Origin: an uncultured Mollicutes bacterium
GTDB lineage: Bacteria > Bacillota_I > Bacilli_A > ML615J-28 > CAG-313
Assembly (NCBI GenBank): GCA_900548675.1
Contig: URLJ01000030.1
Location: forward strand, 1-19,980
Direction of reading: 5' to 3'
DNA: 19,980 bases
Part shown: positions 1 through 9,191 of the stretch, piece after piece
Layout of the letters: the number at the start of each line of letters is the position of its first letter
How positions within the stretch are numbered: position 1 is the stretch's first letter
Translations under genes and position numbers: made by a program
The notes under the pieces: generated by a model
The model's input: only the letters and a program-made list of their open reading frames with translations
Databases searched by the model: none
Told to the model about the DNA's origin: nothing

Positions 1-18
1 TAATCTATATGAAATAAA

Positions 19-46
19 TTGATATTAGTTCATTATCAATTAAAAT
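19..46 (+). promoter_or_regulatory. Candidate sigma-A promoter for the ABC transporter operon
   Basis: A TTGATA hexamer (19-24) and a TAAAAT hexamer (41-46) are separated by 16 bases, upstream of the first transporter gene. The match is partial and the surrounding DNA is very AT-rich, so chance is possible. Transcription could also enter from a gene left of the window. A strong ribosome binding site (AGGAGG, 72-77) follows, five bases before the ATG at 83. Confidence 0.35.
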
Positions 47-82
47 AATTATGAACAATTTATATTATACGAGGAGGATGCT

Positions 83-2122
83 ATGATTGAATTAAAAAAC
101 GTCAGTAAGTATTATAGTTCATCAGGAGTTACCAATCTTGGTCTTCATAATATCAATCTAAAATTGAACAAAGGAGAAATAGTAGCTATTACAGGAGATT
201 CAGGGAGTGGTAAATCAACATTATTAAATGTAATATCCAAAATTGATACTTTTGATGAAGGAGAAATATATTATAAGGGAAATGAAACATCCTATTTTTC
301 TATCAATGATATGGATGATTTTAGAAAAAATAAAATAGGTTTTATCTTTCAAGATTATAAGATAGTTGATTCATATACTGTCCTCGATAATGTTATGCTA
401 CCTCTTTTACTTAGAGGAATAAAAACTAAAACAGCTGAAGAAGAAGCGATGAAACTTATAAAAAAAGTTGGATTAGAAGATAAAATTCATAGTAGAGGTA
501 GTAAATTATCAGGTGGAGAAAAACAGCGATGTGTAATTGCGAGAGCTCTTGCTTCAAAATGTGAAATCTTGATTTGTGACGAACCAACAGGAAATCTTGA
601 TTCAAAAACGGGGAAGGAAATAATAGAACTCATTAAAGAAAATGCCTCAGGGCGTCTCGTATTAATTGTTACGCATAATTTTGATGAAGTGAAAGATATT
701 GTAACAAGAAAAATAAGAATGGTTGATGGGGCCATTGTAGAAGATGTTGTATATGAAAAAAAAGCGGATGATGCAGCGGAAGAACTTGATTTAGATTATA
801 AGAGATTAAGCAAAAAGATCGATTTTGCTATTGCGAAAAGAAATATCATATCAACGCCTAAAAAGACTATTTTTTTAGGAGTTGTAATATTCACAATTGC
901 GTTGATTACGATTTTCTTATTCCAATTGATATCTACCCTTAGAACGAGTTTTGGAGGCGGTAGTCAATATAATAATACTCAAGAAAACCGCTTATATATA
1001 TATGATAAAAATCATCGTGAATTAGATATTGATAAAATAAAAGAAATATCTGCAACATATGTCATCAATCCTTTCTATGAAGATGAAGGGTTAATAGTTA
1101 GTAACAAACTCTCTGAAAAAACAATAGGAAGTTCTGTCTTATATTGTAGATATCCCGGAGCGTATAAACATATAGAAGGAAGAGTACCTGATGCCAGCAA
1201 CGAGGTCTTCCTCATTATGCCTAGTGATTATTACTATATGAATGAGTTTACAGAACTAATAGATCAAAAAATAAAAATTTCTAGAAGTAAGTCTTGGTGT
1301 GAAGGTGAATATATAATCGTTGGATATGGAACTAGCGATAATGTATCAACTCCAACTTTGACAGGATGTATAAATCTCGAAAGAGAATTAGCGAATGTCA
1401 GCAATTATTTAAAAGTTATCGGTAATGCTGATATTAAAAATGGATCAAAAAAACTTATAATTAGAACTCCATATGAAAATCCCCAAATAGAAATCAAATT
1501 ATTTGATATATATACTCTAAATGAAAACAGTTATGAAATAATAAAAGATGATACGCTTGATAACGTAATTGTAGAAATACCAGAAAAAGTATTTATTGAA
1601 AATCAAATTTTTGAAGTAAGTGTTTATTCCAATAATCCTAATAAAACAGCCAAAGCATTAAAACAAAAGGGATTCGCGGTAGACATTGTTAAAAACATAA
1701 ATGATGCAGTTGCCCTTGAATTAATTATTGCTAATATAACGATATATTCGTTAATTATAACAGCATCATTCATGTTGCTTTTTGTATTCTTTATTACCTA
1801 TTTCATTTTAGCTAAAGTATATTCATCAAAAATAAAAGATTATCAAATATTAAGAACCTTAGGTGTTACAAAACGTGATATGCGGATAATTGTTTGTTTC
1901 GAAGTAGGGCTAATCGGTGTTGTTACAATGTGTTTAGCTTATATAACTTGTGCATTATTTATTTATCTAATACCAAAACTCAGCATGTTAAAGCCACTTG
2001 AAGTAGGTATTTCCATAATCTATTTCGGATTAATCAGTTTATTCATATATCAAACTATCCGCCGCTTTAATAAAAAACTCTTTAAATTTAGTGTCGTTGG
2101 CAGTATGAAAGGAGAGAAATAA
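83..2122 (+). CDS. Fused ABC ATPase/MacB-FtsX-type permease, subunit 1
   Basis: The 679-residue protein joins an ABC ATPase to a membrane permease. The ATPase (about 1-225) has Walker A GDSGSGKST (38-46), Q-loop Gln90, signature LSGGE (142-146), Walker B ILICDE (162-167) and H-loop His198. Membrane helices lie near 263-283, 546-578, 602-630 and 641-660, with an ectodomain of about 260 residues between the first two. This four-helix layout, with a conserved loop RTLGVTKRD after the second helix, is that of MacB/LolC/FtsX-type transporters. Such proteins use ATP to drive conformational work across the membrane, for example exporting peptides, lipoproteins or toxins. The substrate cannot be read from sequence. 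The stop lies one base before the start of the next gene, which encodes a matching half-transporter, so the two probably form a heterodimer. The start is set by AGGAGG at 72-77. It is unlike BceB permeases, which have ten helices and a separate ATPase. Confidence 0.88.
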   Translation: MIELKNVSKYYSSSGVTNLGLHNINLKLNKGEIVAITGDSGSGKSTLLNVISKIDTFDEGEIYYKGNETSYFSINDMDDFRKNKIGFIFQDYKIVDSYTVLDNVMLPLLLRGIKTKTAEEEAMKLIKKVGLEDKIHSRGSKLSGGEKQRCVIARALASKCEILICDEPTGNLDSKTGKEIIELIKENASGRLVLIVTHNFDEVKDIVTRKIRMVDGAIVEDVVYEKKADDAAEELDLDYKRLSKKIDFAIAKRNIISTPKKTIFLGVVIFTIALITIFLFQLISTLRTSFGGGSQYNNTQENRLYIYDKNHRELDIDKIKEISATYVINPFYEDEGLIVSNKLSEKTIGSSVLYCRYPGAYKHIEGRVPDASNEVFLIMPSDYYYMNEFTELIDQKIKISRSKSWCEGEYIIVGYGTSDNVSTPTLTGCINLERELANVSNYLKVIGNADIKNGSKKLIIRTPYENPQIEIKLFDIYTLNENSYEIIKDDTLDNVIVEIPEKVFIENQIFEVSVYSNNPNKTAKALKQKGFAVDIVKNINDAVALELIIANITIYSLIITASFMLLFVFFITYFILAKVYSSKIKDYQILRTLGVTKRDMRIIVCFEVGLIGVVTMCLAYITCALFIYLIPKLSMLKPLEVGISIIYFGLISLFIYQTIRRFNKKLFKFSVVGSMKGEK

Positions 2123-2123
2123 A

Positions 2124-4853
2124 ATGATTAGATTAATAGGTTTAAATAAATACTACAAGAATTCTTTCCATGTCATTAACAATACTACTTTAGAATTACC
2201 TAATACGGGTTTAATTACATTTTTAGGAAAATCGGGTAGTGGTAAAACTACTTTATTAAATGTAATAGGTGGTCTAGATAAAGCTAGTTCTGGAACAATC
2301 GCCTATGAAGAATTTGTATTAAAGAAATACAACATGCATAAAATAGATGTCTATCGAAGAAAAAATGTAGGTTATATTTTTCAAAACTATTTATTGTTAG
2401 AAGAATTATCAGTATATGACAATTTAAAAGAAGCTTTAGAATTAATAGGTATAACTGATAAAACCGAACAAAAAGAAAGAATAGAGTATGCGTTAAAAGC
2501 TGTAGGAATGTATAAATTCCGTAAGAAAAAAGCAAATCGTTTGTCGGGTGGTCAGATGCAACGCGTTTCAATTGCGAGAGCACTTATAAAAAAATGTCGT
2601 TTAATAATTGCAGATGAGCCAACGGGGAACTTAGATAGCGAAAATACTATTGAAGTAATGAATATTCTAAAGAAAATTAGTGAATCAACCTTGGTTTTAT
2701 TAGTTACTCACAATGCGGAATTAGCGACATTTTATAGTGATAGAATAATAACTATCAAAGATGGAAAAGTAATAGCCGATGATGTTAATACTTCATCCGG
2801 AACTCTTAATACCAAAAATGATCGTAAAATATATCTTAAAGATTTAGAATTACAAAACATAACATATGAAAATGTTAATTTAAATATATATTCTGAAGTA
2901 GAAAATCCTCATATTGATCTAAAGATTATTATTAAAAATGATACTATTTATATTGATACACTTCAAAAAATAGTACGAACATCAGATGTAGGAGTTGAAT
3001 TGATTGATGATCATTATCATCATTTAGAACTTGAAAAAGTTAAAGATTTTAATTTTGACATATCATGGTATAAAGATAAGAAGGATAAAAATCCCTTTGT
3101 TAAATTCTTTAAATTATGGAAAAAAGCTTTTTTAGCCTTTATAAACACAACGAGAAAAACCAAAATATTTAGAATAATCTTTATAATTATTGGTATGATT
3201 ATGGGATTATGTAGCGTTTCGTTATTTAAGTACATTAGTGTAGATGATACCGCTTTTTGTTTCGATGAAGTTGATACCTTAGTATCAAAAGATATGGGAT
3301 TTTATTATGAATCATATGATGAGGCAATGATAAAAGATGCAATATCAAAAGGATTCATTGAAAAAGTATACCCGACTAGACAAGTATATTCTGGTTTTAA
3401 ATATAAATTAAACTCTGTTAGATTTAAAAATGTCCAAATAACAACATACCCTTTTTCAGCATCGAATATTGAAGAACCTCTTAAAATAGGAAAAATGCCA
3501 AAAGAAGGTGAAATAGTAATTGGAAGAAAATTAGCTGATATAATATGTAATAGTATAGAAGAACTTGATTATGAAAGTTTGTTAGGTAAAAAAATGTGGG
3601 AAGAAGGCACAGATAATTATATTTATGCTTTCCATAACGAACTTAATAAATATACAATAAGCGGAGTTAGCAACGAACCGACGACTAGTGTGTATTTTAA
3701 TGAGGAGGAATATAGTAAAGTTATACCATTATTTTTCCAAGTTTATTATGCTACTAAAAACATTGAAAGTGTTATAGACGATGTGGATAGTTTCAGCATT
3801 CCTAATATATATAATAAGAAAGATGTGAATTATCAAATTAAAGATGGTATCGACATTACAAATACAAATGAAATATTGATTCGTATGAGTGATGCCCTTA
3901 AAGAAAGATATGGTACTTTCTTAATTAACACTATCGTTGAACTTGAAGGAACATACTATAAAATAGTTGGAGAATATACAAGTGAAGATAATGATAATGA
4001 TCTCGAAATTTTAACAATTGATAATAGACTAATGGGAAAATGTGTCCAGTTTAATGGAAATGAGTTGGCAACTATTTCTTTTAACACCGTAATGTATCAC
4101 CAAGATTATGAAACGGTAGGAATTAGTGAAGCTGATTTAGTCGTAGGTAGATTACCACTTAGAGATGATGAAGTAATAATCAACGAGTATTTACCTTATG
4201 CAATAGGAGATTCTATAACTTATTCTGATCGTATCTTAAGAATTGTAGGAAAAACCTCTAACAAAAATTATGGCAAAATATATACCACTTATAAAGAGGC
4301 TCAGTATTTAAATTATATAATTACGGAAAGTAATTTCTTTGAAATAGCTGGAACAAAAGAAGCAAAAGATTATTTTTCATCAAAAGGATATCAAATAAAA
4401 ACTCCATATAATAAATTCTATGAAATGGCCCTAAGAGATCAAAGTACCAGTAAAGTTGTACCATTGGTTTTCGCTATTTTGATGCTCATAGCAACAGTAA
4501 TTTATGTTTATTTTTCAACGAGAAGTAGAATTATTGCCGATGTAAAAACCATAGGAATATATCGTTCAATGGGGGCAACGCGGCTCGACATTATTAAAAA
4601 CTATTTCTTAGATATTATTTTAGAAACAACATTTACAACCCTTTTAGGATATATTTTAACTATTACAATTTACTCGTCACTTATGAAAAAAATATATGAA
4701 ATATTAGGGGTATCTAAGAATATAGGAAACCCATTATTATTCATTTTTGGAGGGCTATTAATATATATAATAGATGTCGTTTTTGGACTTATTCCAGTTA
4801 TGAATTTGTTGAGAAAGACTCCAAGTGAGATTAACTCTAAATATGATATTTAA
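2124..4853 (+). CDS. Fused ABC ATPase/MacB-FtsX-type permease, subunit 2
   Basis: The 909-residue partner of the preceding gene starts one base after its stop, with GGAGAG (2111-2116) as ribosome binding site, so translation is probably coupled. ATPase motifs are intact: Walker A GKSGSGKTT (35-43), Gln87, LSGGQ (140-144), Walker B LIIADE (160-165) and His196. A polar linker of about 125 residues (220-345) with beta-strand character then precedes the first membrane helix (about 348-370). The ectodomain is large, about 400 residues (371-777). Three helices follow near 778-797, 828-852 and 869-895, with the FtsX-like loop GIYRSMGATRLD between the first two of these. The extra linker and larger ectodomain make it clearly longer than subunit 1, so the two halves are not interchangeable. 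Both nucleotide-binding sites look catalytically complete. The substrate is unknown; export or envelope maintenance is the family expectation. Confidence 0.87.
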   Translation: MIRLIGLNKYYKNSFHVINNTTLELPNTGLITFLGKSGSGKTTLLNVIGGLDKASSGTIAYEEFVLKKYNMHKIDVYRRKNVGYIFQNYLLLEELSVYDNLKEALELIGITDKTEQKERIEYALKAVGMYKFRKKKANRLSGGQMQRVSIARALIKKCRLIIADEPTGNLDSENTIEVMNILKKISESTLVLLVTHNAELATFYSDRIITIKDGKVIADDVNTSSGTLNTKNDRKIYLKDLELQNITYENVNLNIYSEVENPHIDLKIIIKNDTIYIDTLQKIVRTSDVGVELIDDHYHHLELEKVKDFNFDISWYKDKKDKNPFVKFFKLWKKAFLAFINTTRKTKIFRIIFIIIGMIMGLCSVSLFKYISVDDTAFCFDEVDTLVSKDMGFYYESYDEAMIKDAISKGFIEKVYPTRQVYSGFKYKLNSVRFKNVQITTYPFSASNIEEPLKIGKMPKEGEIVIGRKLADIICNSIEELDYESLLGKKMWEEGTDNYIYAFHNELNKYTISGVSNEPTTSVYFNEEEYSKVIPLFFQVYYATKNIESVIDDVDSFSIPNIYNKKDVNYQIKDGIDITNTNEILIRMSDALKERYGTFLINTIVELEGTYYKIVGEYTSEDNDNDLEILTIDNRLMGKCVQFNGNELATISFNTVMYHQDYETVGISEADLVVGRLPLRDDEVIINEYLPYAIGDSITYSDRILRIVGKTSNKNYGKIYTTYKEAQYLNYIITESNFFEIAGTKEAKDYFSSKGYQIKTPYNKFYEMALRDQSTSKVVPLVFAILMLIATVIYVYFSTRSRIIADVKTIGIYRSMGATRLDIIKNYFLDIILETTFTTLLGYILTITIYSSLMKKIYEILGVSKNIGNPLLFIFGGLLIYIIDVVFGLIPVMNLLRKTPSEINSKYDI

Positions 4854-4866
4854 ATAAAAAAAGAGG

Positions 4867-4896
4867 AAATACGGCTCATATAAAGCCGTATTTTTG
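4867..4896 (+). terminator. Intrinsic terminator after the ABC transporter operon
   Basis: A perfect 10-base-pair stem, AAATACGGCT (4867-4876) with AGCCGTATTT (4884-4893), encloses a 7-base loop and runs into a T-tract. It lies 14 bases after the stop of the second transporter gene and closes that operon before the hydrogenase promoter. Confidence 0.88.
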
Positions 4897-4950
4897 TTAT
4901 GCGAAAATTTCCGATAATAAAAATTGTCAAAAAAAAGAAAAATATATGAC

Positions 4951-4979
4951 TTGTAAAAAAAGTATAAATTTGATATAAT
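4951..4979 (+). promoter_or_regulatory. Extended -10 promoter of the hydrogenase operon
   Basis: TTGTAA (4951-4956) is followed after 17 bases by a perfect TATAAT (4974-4979). The TG of an extended -10 element sits at 4971-4972, directly before A-TATAAT. The spacer begins with an A-tract. The predicted start site near 4986 gives a leader of about 45 bases, with GGAGG (5020-5024) six bases before the first ATG. No riboswitch-like fold is seen in the short leader. Confidence 0.8.
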
Positions 4980-5030
4980 ACTCTCGAGCAATTTTTTAAA
5001 TTTTTTATTACTAAAATACGGAGGTTAATT

Positions 5031-5519
5031 ATGGCTCATTTAAACGCTAAAGCTTTAAAGCAAATTGAAGAAATCATCGCAAGATACCATGACGAAAAAA
5101 CTCCTCTTATGATGATTTTAAGTGATATCCAACGTGAATATGGATATATCCCACTAGAAGTTCAAGAAGTTGTTTCTGAAAAAACAGGTATCCCTGTAGC
5201 AGAAATATATGGTGTAGTAACATTCTACTCATTCTTCTCACTAAATCCAAAGGGAAAATATGTAATAGGTGTATGTCTGGGGACTGCTTGTTATGTAAAA
5301 GGTTCACAACAAGTTATTGACAAATTCTCAGAAATTCTAGGTATTAAACCTGGTGAAACAACTAAAGATGGTTTATTCACAATTGATGCTTTACGTTGTA
5401 TCGGAGCATGTGGTATTGCCCCTGCTATTTCTATAAATGGTAAAGTATATCCTAAAGTAGCTGTAAGCAGTGTGCCAGCTATTATTGATGAATACCGCAA
5501 ACTAGGAGGCGCAAACTAA
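5031..5519 (+). CDS. hydC: Bifurcating [FeFe]-hydrogenase subunit HydC (NuoE-like)
   Basis: The 162-residue protein belongs to the NuoE/24-kDa thioredoxin-like ferredoxin family. An N-terminal helical part (about 1-65) precedes the thioredoxin-like fold, which binds one [2Fe-2S] cluster through Cys82, Cys87, Cys123 and Cys127 (motifs VCLGTAC and RCIGAC). The length matches HydC of trimeric bifurcating hydrogenases. There it sits beside HydB and takes part in electron transfer between the flavin site and the rest of the complex. The stop overlaps the start of the next gene by one base, and the three genes form one operon. The neighbouring catalytic hydrogenase gene shows that this is not a respiratory complex I fragment. 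It acts in the cytoplasm. Confidence 0.93.
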   Translation: MAHLNAKALKQIEEIIARYHDEKTPLMMILSDIQREYGYIPLEVQEVVSEKTGIPVAEIYGVVTFYSFFSLNPKGKYVIGVCLGTACYVKGSQQVIDKFSEILGIKPGETTKDGLFTIDALRCIGACGIAPAISINGKVYPKVAVSSVPAIIDEYRKLGGAN

Positions 5520-7384
5520 TGATTAAAAATGAACAAGAATTAAAGGCAAAAGTTGAGTCTTGTACTAACTGTCTTAACGCAAAATTTGAAGGTAAAGATG
5601 GTAAACGTGCTATCGTTATTTGTGGTGGTACAGGATGTTTATCAAGTAACTCGGCAAACATTCTTTCAAAATTTGAAGAATTAATTAAAGCAAACAATTT
5701 AGAAAATAAAGTAACTGTTAATAAAGTAGGATGCTTTGGCTTCTGTTCACAAGGGCCATTCGTAAAGATTTTCCCTGAAGATACATTGTATCATAGTGTA
5801 AAAGTTGAAGATGTTGAAGATATCGTTAAAACCGATTTATTGAATCATGAAATCGTAGAAAGATTATTATACGTTGATCCAGTAACCAAAGCAAAAGTTC
5901 AAAAACAAGATGAAATTAATTTCTACAAGAAACAAGTTCGTCTTGCTCTTCATGGTTGTGGCGTTATTAATCCTGAAGACATTAATGAAGGTTTAGGATA
6001 TGGTGCATTCCAAGGACTTGTAAAAGCTCTTCATATGGATCGTCAAGAAGTAATTAATGAAGTTTTAAAATCTGGTTTAAGAGGCCGTGGTGGTGGAGGA
6101 TTCCCTACAGGTAGAAAATGGCAATTCGCTTATAACCAAGAAAGTGATGAAAAATACGTAGTATGTAATGGTGATGAAGGTGATCCAGGTGCATTTATGG
6201 ACCGTTCAATCCTTGAAGGAAACCCTCTTGCAGTTGTCGAAGGTATGGCAATCGCTGGTTATGCAATTGGAGCTAAAAACGGATATTTCTATGTAAGAGC
6301 AGAATATCCAATTGCCGTTGATAGATTAAAAATAGCAATTAGAGAAGCTAAAGAACTTGGCTTACTTGGTAATAATATTTTAGGTACTGATTTTAGTTTT
6401 GATGTACATATTCGTTTAGGTGCAGGCGCATTCGTTTGTGGTGAAGAAACAGCTCTTCTAAATTCAATAGAAGGAAAACGTGGTATGCCACGTCCAAGAC
6501 CTCCGTTCCCTGCTGTTAAAGGTTTATGGCAAAAACCATCTATTATCAATAACGTTGAAACACTTGCTTGTGTACCATACATTTTAAGAGAAGGTGCAGA
6601 TAAATTTGCATCTTTAGGAACTGAAAAATCAAAAGGTACAAAAGTATTTGCATTAGGTGGAAAAGTTAATAACGTTGGTTTAGTTGAAATCCCAATGGGA
6701 ACTACTCTTCGTGAATTAATTTATGACATCGGTGGTGGTATCCCTCATGGTAAAAAATTCAAAGCAATTCAAACAGGCGGTCCATCAGGTGGATGTTTAA
6801 CAGAAAAAGATTTAGATACACCAATTGATTATGACAACTTAGTTGCATTAGGATCAATGATGGGTTCTGGTGGAGCTATCGTTATGGATGAAGACAACTG
6901 TATGGTAGACGTTGCAAAATTTTACATGGAATTTATTTGTGATGAATCATGCGGAAAATGTTCACCTTGCCGTATCGGTACTAAACGTATGCTTGAAATC
7001 TTAACAAAAATTACTAAAGGTAATGGAACTCTTCAAGATTTAGAAGACCTTGAAGAATTAGCACGTGCTGTTCAAACAAATTCATTATGTGGATTAGGAC
7101 AAACAGCTGCTAACCCAATCGTATCTACGATGAAACAATTTAGAGAAGAATACTTGGCTCATATTGTTGATAAAACTTGTCCAGCTAAGATTTGTAAGAA
7201 GTTAACACAATATTACATTATTCCTGAAAGTTGTAAAAAATGTTCACTTTGTGCACGTAACTGTCCAGTTAATGCTATCACTGGTGTAGTTGGTAAAGAA
7301 GCGTTCGTTATTGATCAAAGCAAGTGTATCAAATGTGGTATGTGCTTATCTAGCTGTAAGTTTAAAGCAATTATAAAGAAATAA
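5519..7384 (+). CDS. hydB: Bifurcating [FeFe]-hydrogenase subunit HydB (NuoF-like, FMN/NAD-binding)
   Basis: This 621-residue flavoprotein is expected to hold FMN and bind NAD(H). An N-terminal thioredoxin-like domain carries [2Fe-2S] ligands Cys35, Cys40, Cys72 and Cys76. The NuoF core follows, with the nucleotide-binding stretch RGRGGGGFPTGRKW (188-201) and the flavin-site stretch NGDEGDPGAF (217-226). A [4Fe-4S] cluster is ligated by Cys478, Cys481, Cys484 and Cys524. A Cys554/Cys559 pair follows. The C-terminus is a 2[4Fe-4S] ferredoxin domain (Cys572/575/578/582 and 603/606/609/613). This domain order is that of HydB in Thermotoga-type HydABC, where the flavin region couples NADH and ferredoxin oxidation to H2 formation. 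The start overlaps the previous stop; AGGAGG lies at 5504-5509. Confidence 0.94.
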   Translation: MIKNEQELKAKVESCTNCLNAKFEGKDGKRAIVICGGTGCLSSNSANILSKFEELIKANNLENKVTVNKVGCFGFCSQGPFVKIFPEDTLYHSVKVEDVEDIVKTDLLNHEIVERLLYVDPVTKAKVQKQDEINFYKKQVRLALHGCGVINPEDINEGLGYGAFQGLVKALHMDRQEVINEVLKSGLRGRGGGGFPTGRKWQFAYNQESDEKYVVCNGDEGDPGAFMDRSILEGNPLAVVEGMAIAGYAIGAKNGYFYVRAEYPIAVDRLKIAIREAKELGLLGNNILGTDFSFDVHIRLGAGAFVCGEETALLNSIEGKRGMPRPRPPFPAVKGLWQKPSIINNVETLACVPYILREGADKFASLGTEKSKGTKVFALGGKVNNVGLVEIPMGTTLRELIYDIGGGIPHGKKFKAIQTGGPSGGCLTEKDLDTPIDYDNLVALGSMMGSGGAIVMDEDNCMVDVAKFYMEFICDESCGKCSPCRIGTKRMLEILTKITKGNGTLQDLEDLEELARAVQTNSLCGLGQTAANPIVSTMKQFREEYLAHIVDKTCPAKICKKLTQYYIIPESCKKCSLCARNCPVNAITGVVGKEAFVIDQSKCIKCGMCLSSCKFKAIIKK

Positions 7385-7399
7385 GGAGAAACTCATAAT

Positions 7400-9169
7400 A
7401 TGGCAAAAGTAAATATTAAAATCGAAGGCCAAGCCTATCAAGTAGAAGAAGGCTTAACAATACTTGAAGCTGCAAGAGAATGTGGTTATGAGATTCCGTC
7501 ACTATGTGCCTTTAATCATGGTGAATGCAGTTTAGCATCATGCCGTGTTTGTTTAGTAGAAGCAACCGGTGCAAGAGGTTTAGTTGCATCATGCGTATAC
7601 CCTGTACAAGAAGGAATGGAAGTTAAAATTTCTAGTCCTAAAGCTGTTGAAGCACGTCGCATTAGTGTAGAATTATTATTATCTAACCACTCATTCAAAT
7701 GTCAACAATGTGAAAAGAATGGACATTGTGAATTATTATATGTTGCACAAATCACCGGTGCAAGAGAAGATAAATTTATGGGATGTAAAACTCCTACAAC
7801 AATTGATGAAATTACACCATCAATTATTCGTGACACATCAAAATGTATCCTTTGTGGTAGATGTGTTGAAAGATGCAAAGCCGCTCATGGAACAGGAATT
7901 CTAGGATTTGAAAAACGTGGATTTAATACAATAGTCGCTCCTGCGGAAAATAGAAGTTTTGCAGATAGCCCTTGTATCCTTTGTGGTCAATGCGTAAGTG
8001 TATGCCCAACAGGTGCATTAATGGAAAAAAGTGAAATTACAAGAATTGATGAAGCTAAAAAAGCTGGAAAATATCTAGTAGTTCAAACAGCTCCAGCTGT
8101 TCGTGCTGCTTTAGGTGAAGAATTCGGCTATAAAATAGGTACACCAGTAACTGGAAAAATGGTAGCAGCTCTACATCGTTTAGGTTTTGATAAAGTTTAC
8201 GACACAAACTTTGGTGCTGACCTTACAATTATGGAAGAAGCTAATGAATTATTAAGCCGTATTAAAGATGGTGGTGTATTACCAATGATTACATCTTGTT
8301 CACCAGGCTGGATCAATTATGCTGAATATTATTATGGTGACCAATTAGATCATTTATCAAGTTGTAAATCACCTCATCAAATGCAAGGTGCAATTATTAA
8401 ATCATATTTTGCAGAACAAAAAGGACTTGATCCAAAAGATATATTTGTTGTTTCAATTATGCCTTGTACAGCTAAGAAATTTGAAAAGACTCGTCCAGAA
8501 ATGGAAAACGATGGAATTAGAGATGTTGATGCTGTTTTAACTACAAGAGAATTAGCAAAACTAATTAGACGTAGTGGTATTAACTTTGCAAAATTACCTG
8601 ATGAAGAGTTTGATCAAGATATTATGGGAGAATACACTGGCGCAGGTGTTATCTTCGGTGCAACAGGCGGCGTTATGGAAGCAGCTCTAAGAACAGCTTA
8701 CTTCGCTTTAACAGGTAAAGAACATGAAAAAATTACCTTTGAAGAAGTTAGAGGTATGAAAGGCTTGAAAGATGCAACTATCAATATCAACGGGACAGAA
8801 ATTAAAGTTGCCGTAGCATCAGGAATGAAAAATGCTAAAGTATTGATGGATGAAATTCGTGCTGGCAAGAGCCCTTATACATTTATTGAAATAATGGGAT
8901 GCCCTGGAGGTTGTGTAAATGGCGGTGGTCAACCATACGTTAAACCAGCATTCTTACCAAATGAAGATTTAGACATTTTAGATAAATATTGTGATCTTCG
9001 TGCACAAGCATTATATAGTGAAGATGAACGTCAAACATTACGTCAATCACATAAAAACAAACAAATTCAAGCTTTATATGATGATTTCTTAGGTAAACCT
9101 AACTCTCATAAAGCACATGAATTATTACATACAACATATCATGCCAGAGAAAGATTTCCATTAAAATAA
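7400..9169 (+). CDS. hydA: Bifurcating [FeFe]-hydrogenase catalytic subunit HydA
   Basis: The 589-residue catalytic subunit reduces protons to H2 or the reverse. In order it has: a plant-type [2Fe-2S] domain (Cys36, 48, 51, 65), a His-Cys3 [4Fe-4S] site (His97, Cys101, 104, 110), two [4Fe-4S] sites (Cys149/152/155/159 and 192/195/198/202), and the H-cluster domain. The H-cluster cysteines are Cys300 (TSCSPGW), Cys355 (MPCTAKK), Cys501 and Cys505 (EIMGCPGGC). The residue next to Cys300 is Ser301, where the well-studied monomeric enzymes have the proton-relay cysteine; this may be normal for the trimeric class. The gene follows hydB by 15 bases with AAGGAG at 7383-7388. Maturation genes (hydE, hydF, hydG), which activity requires, are not in the window. 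The cofactor set and neighbours make a soluble, NAD- and ferredoxin-coupled enzyme the best reading. Confidence 0.95.
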   Translation: MAKVNIKIEGQAYQVEEGLTILEAARECGYEIPSLCAFNHGECSLASCRVCLVEATGARGLVASCVYPVQEGMEVKISSPKAVEARRISVELLLSNHSFKCQQCEKNGHCELLYVAQITGAREDKFMGCKTPTTIDEITPSIIRDTSKCILCGRCVERCKAAHGTGILGFEKRGFNTIVAPAENRSFADSPCILCGQCVSVCPTGALMEKSEITRIDEAKKAGKYLVVQTAPAVRAALGEEFGYKIGTPVTGKMVAALHRLGFDKVYDTNFGADLTIMEEANELLSRIKDGGVLPMITSCSPGWINYAEYYYGDQLDHLSSCKSPHQMQGAIIKSYFAEQKGLDPKDIFVVSIMPCTAKKFEKTRPEMENDGIRDVDAVLTTRELAKLIRRSGINFAKLPDEEFDQDIMGEYTGAGVIFGATGGVMEAALRTAYFALTGKEHEKITFEEVRGMKGLKDATININGTEIKVAVASGMKNAKVLMDEIRAGKSPYTFIEIMGCPGGCVNGGGQPYVKPAFLPNEDLDILDKYCDLRAQALYSEDERQTLRQSHKNKQIQALYDDFLGKPNSHKAHELLHTTYHARERFPLK

Positions 9170-9184
9170 TTTCCATTAAAATAA
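9155..9184 (+). repeat. Perfect 15-base tandem duplication across the hydA stop codon
   Basis: TTTCCATTAAAATAA occurs twice in direct succession (9155-9169 and 9170-9184). The first copy encodes the last four residues FPLK and the stop of hydA. The second copy is an exact, untranslated duplicate including a second in-frame TAA. It looks like a recent replication-slippage event with no effect on the protein. Confidence 0.95.
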
Positions 9185-9191
9185 GTTAAAG

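Noticed and set aside
83..4853. BceAB-type bacitracin resistance transporter
   Set aside because: BceAB has a separate ATPase and a ten-helix permease. Here each gene fuses the ATPase to a four-helix MacB-type permease.
5031..7384. NuoE/NuoF of respiratory complex I
   Set aside because: The third gene is a catalytic [FeFe]-hydrogenase, not NuoG, and NuoF here carries the extra thioredoxin-like and ferredoxin domains typical of HydB.
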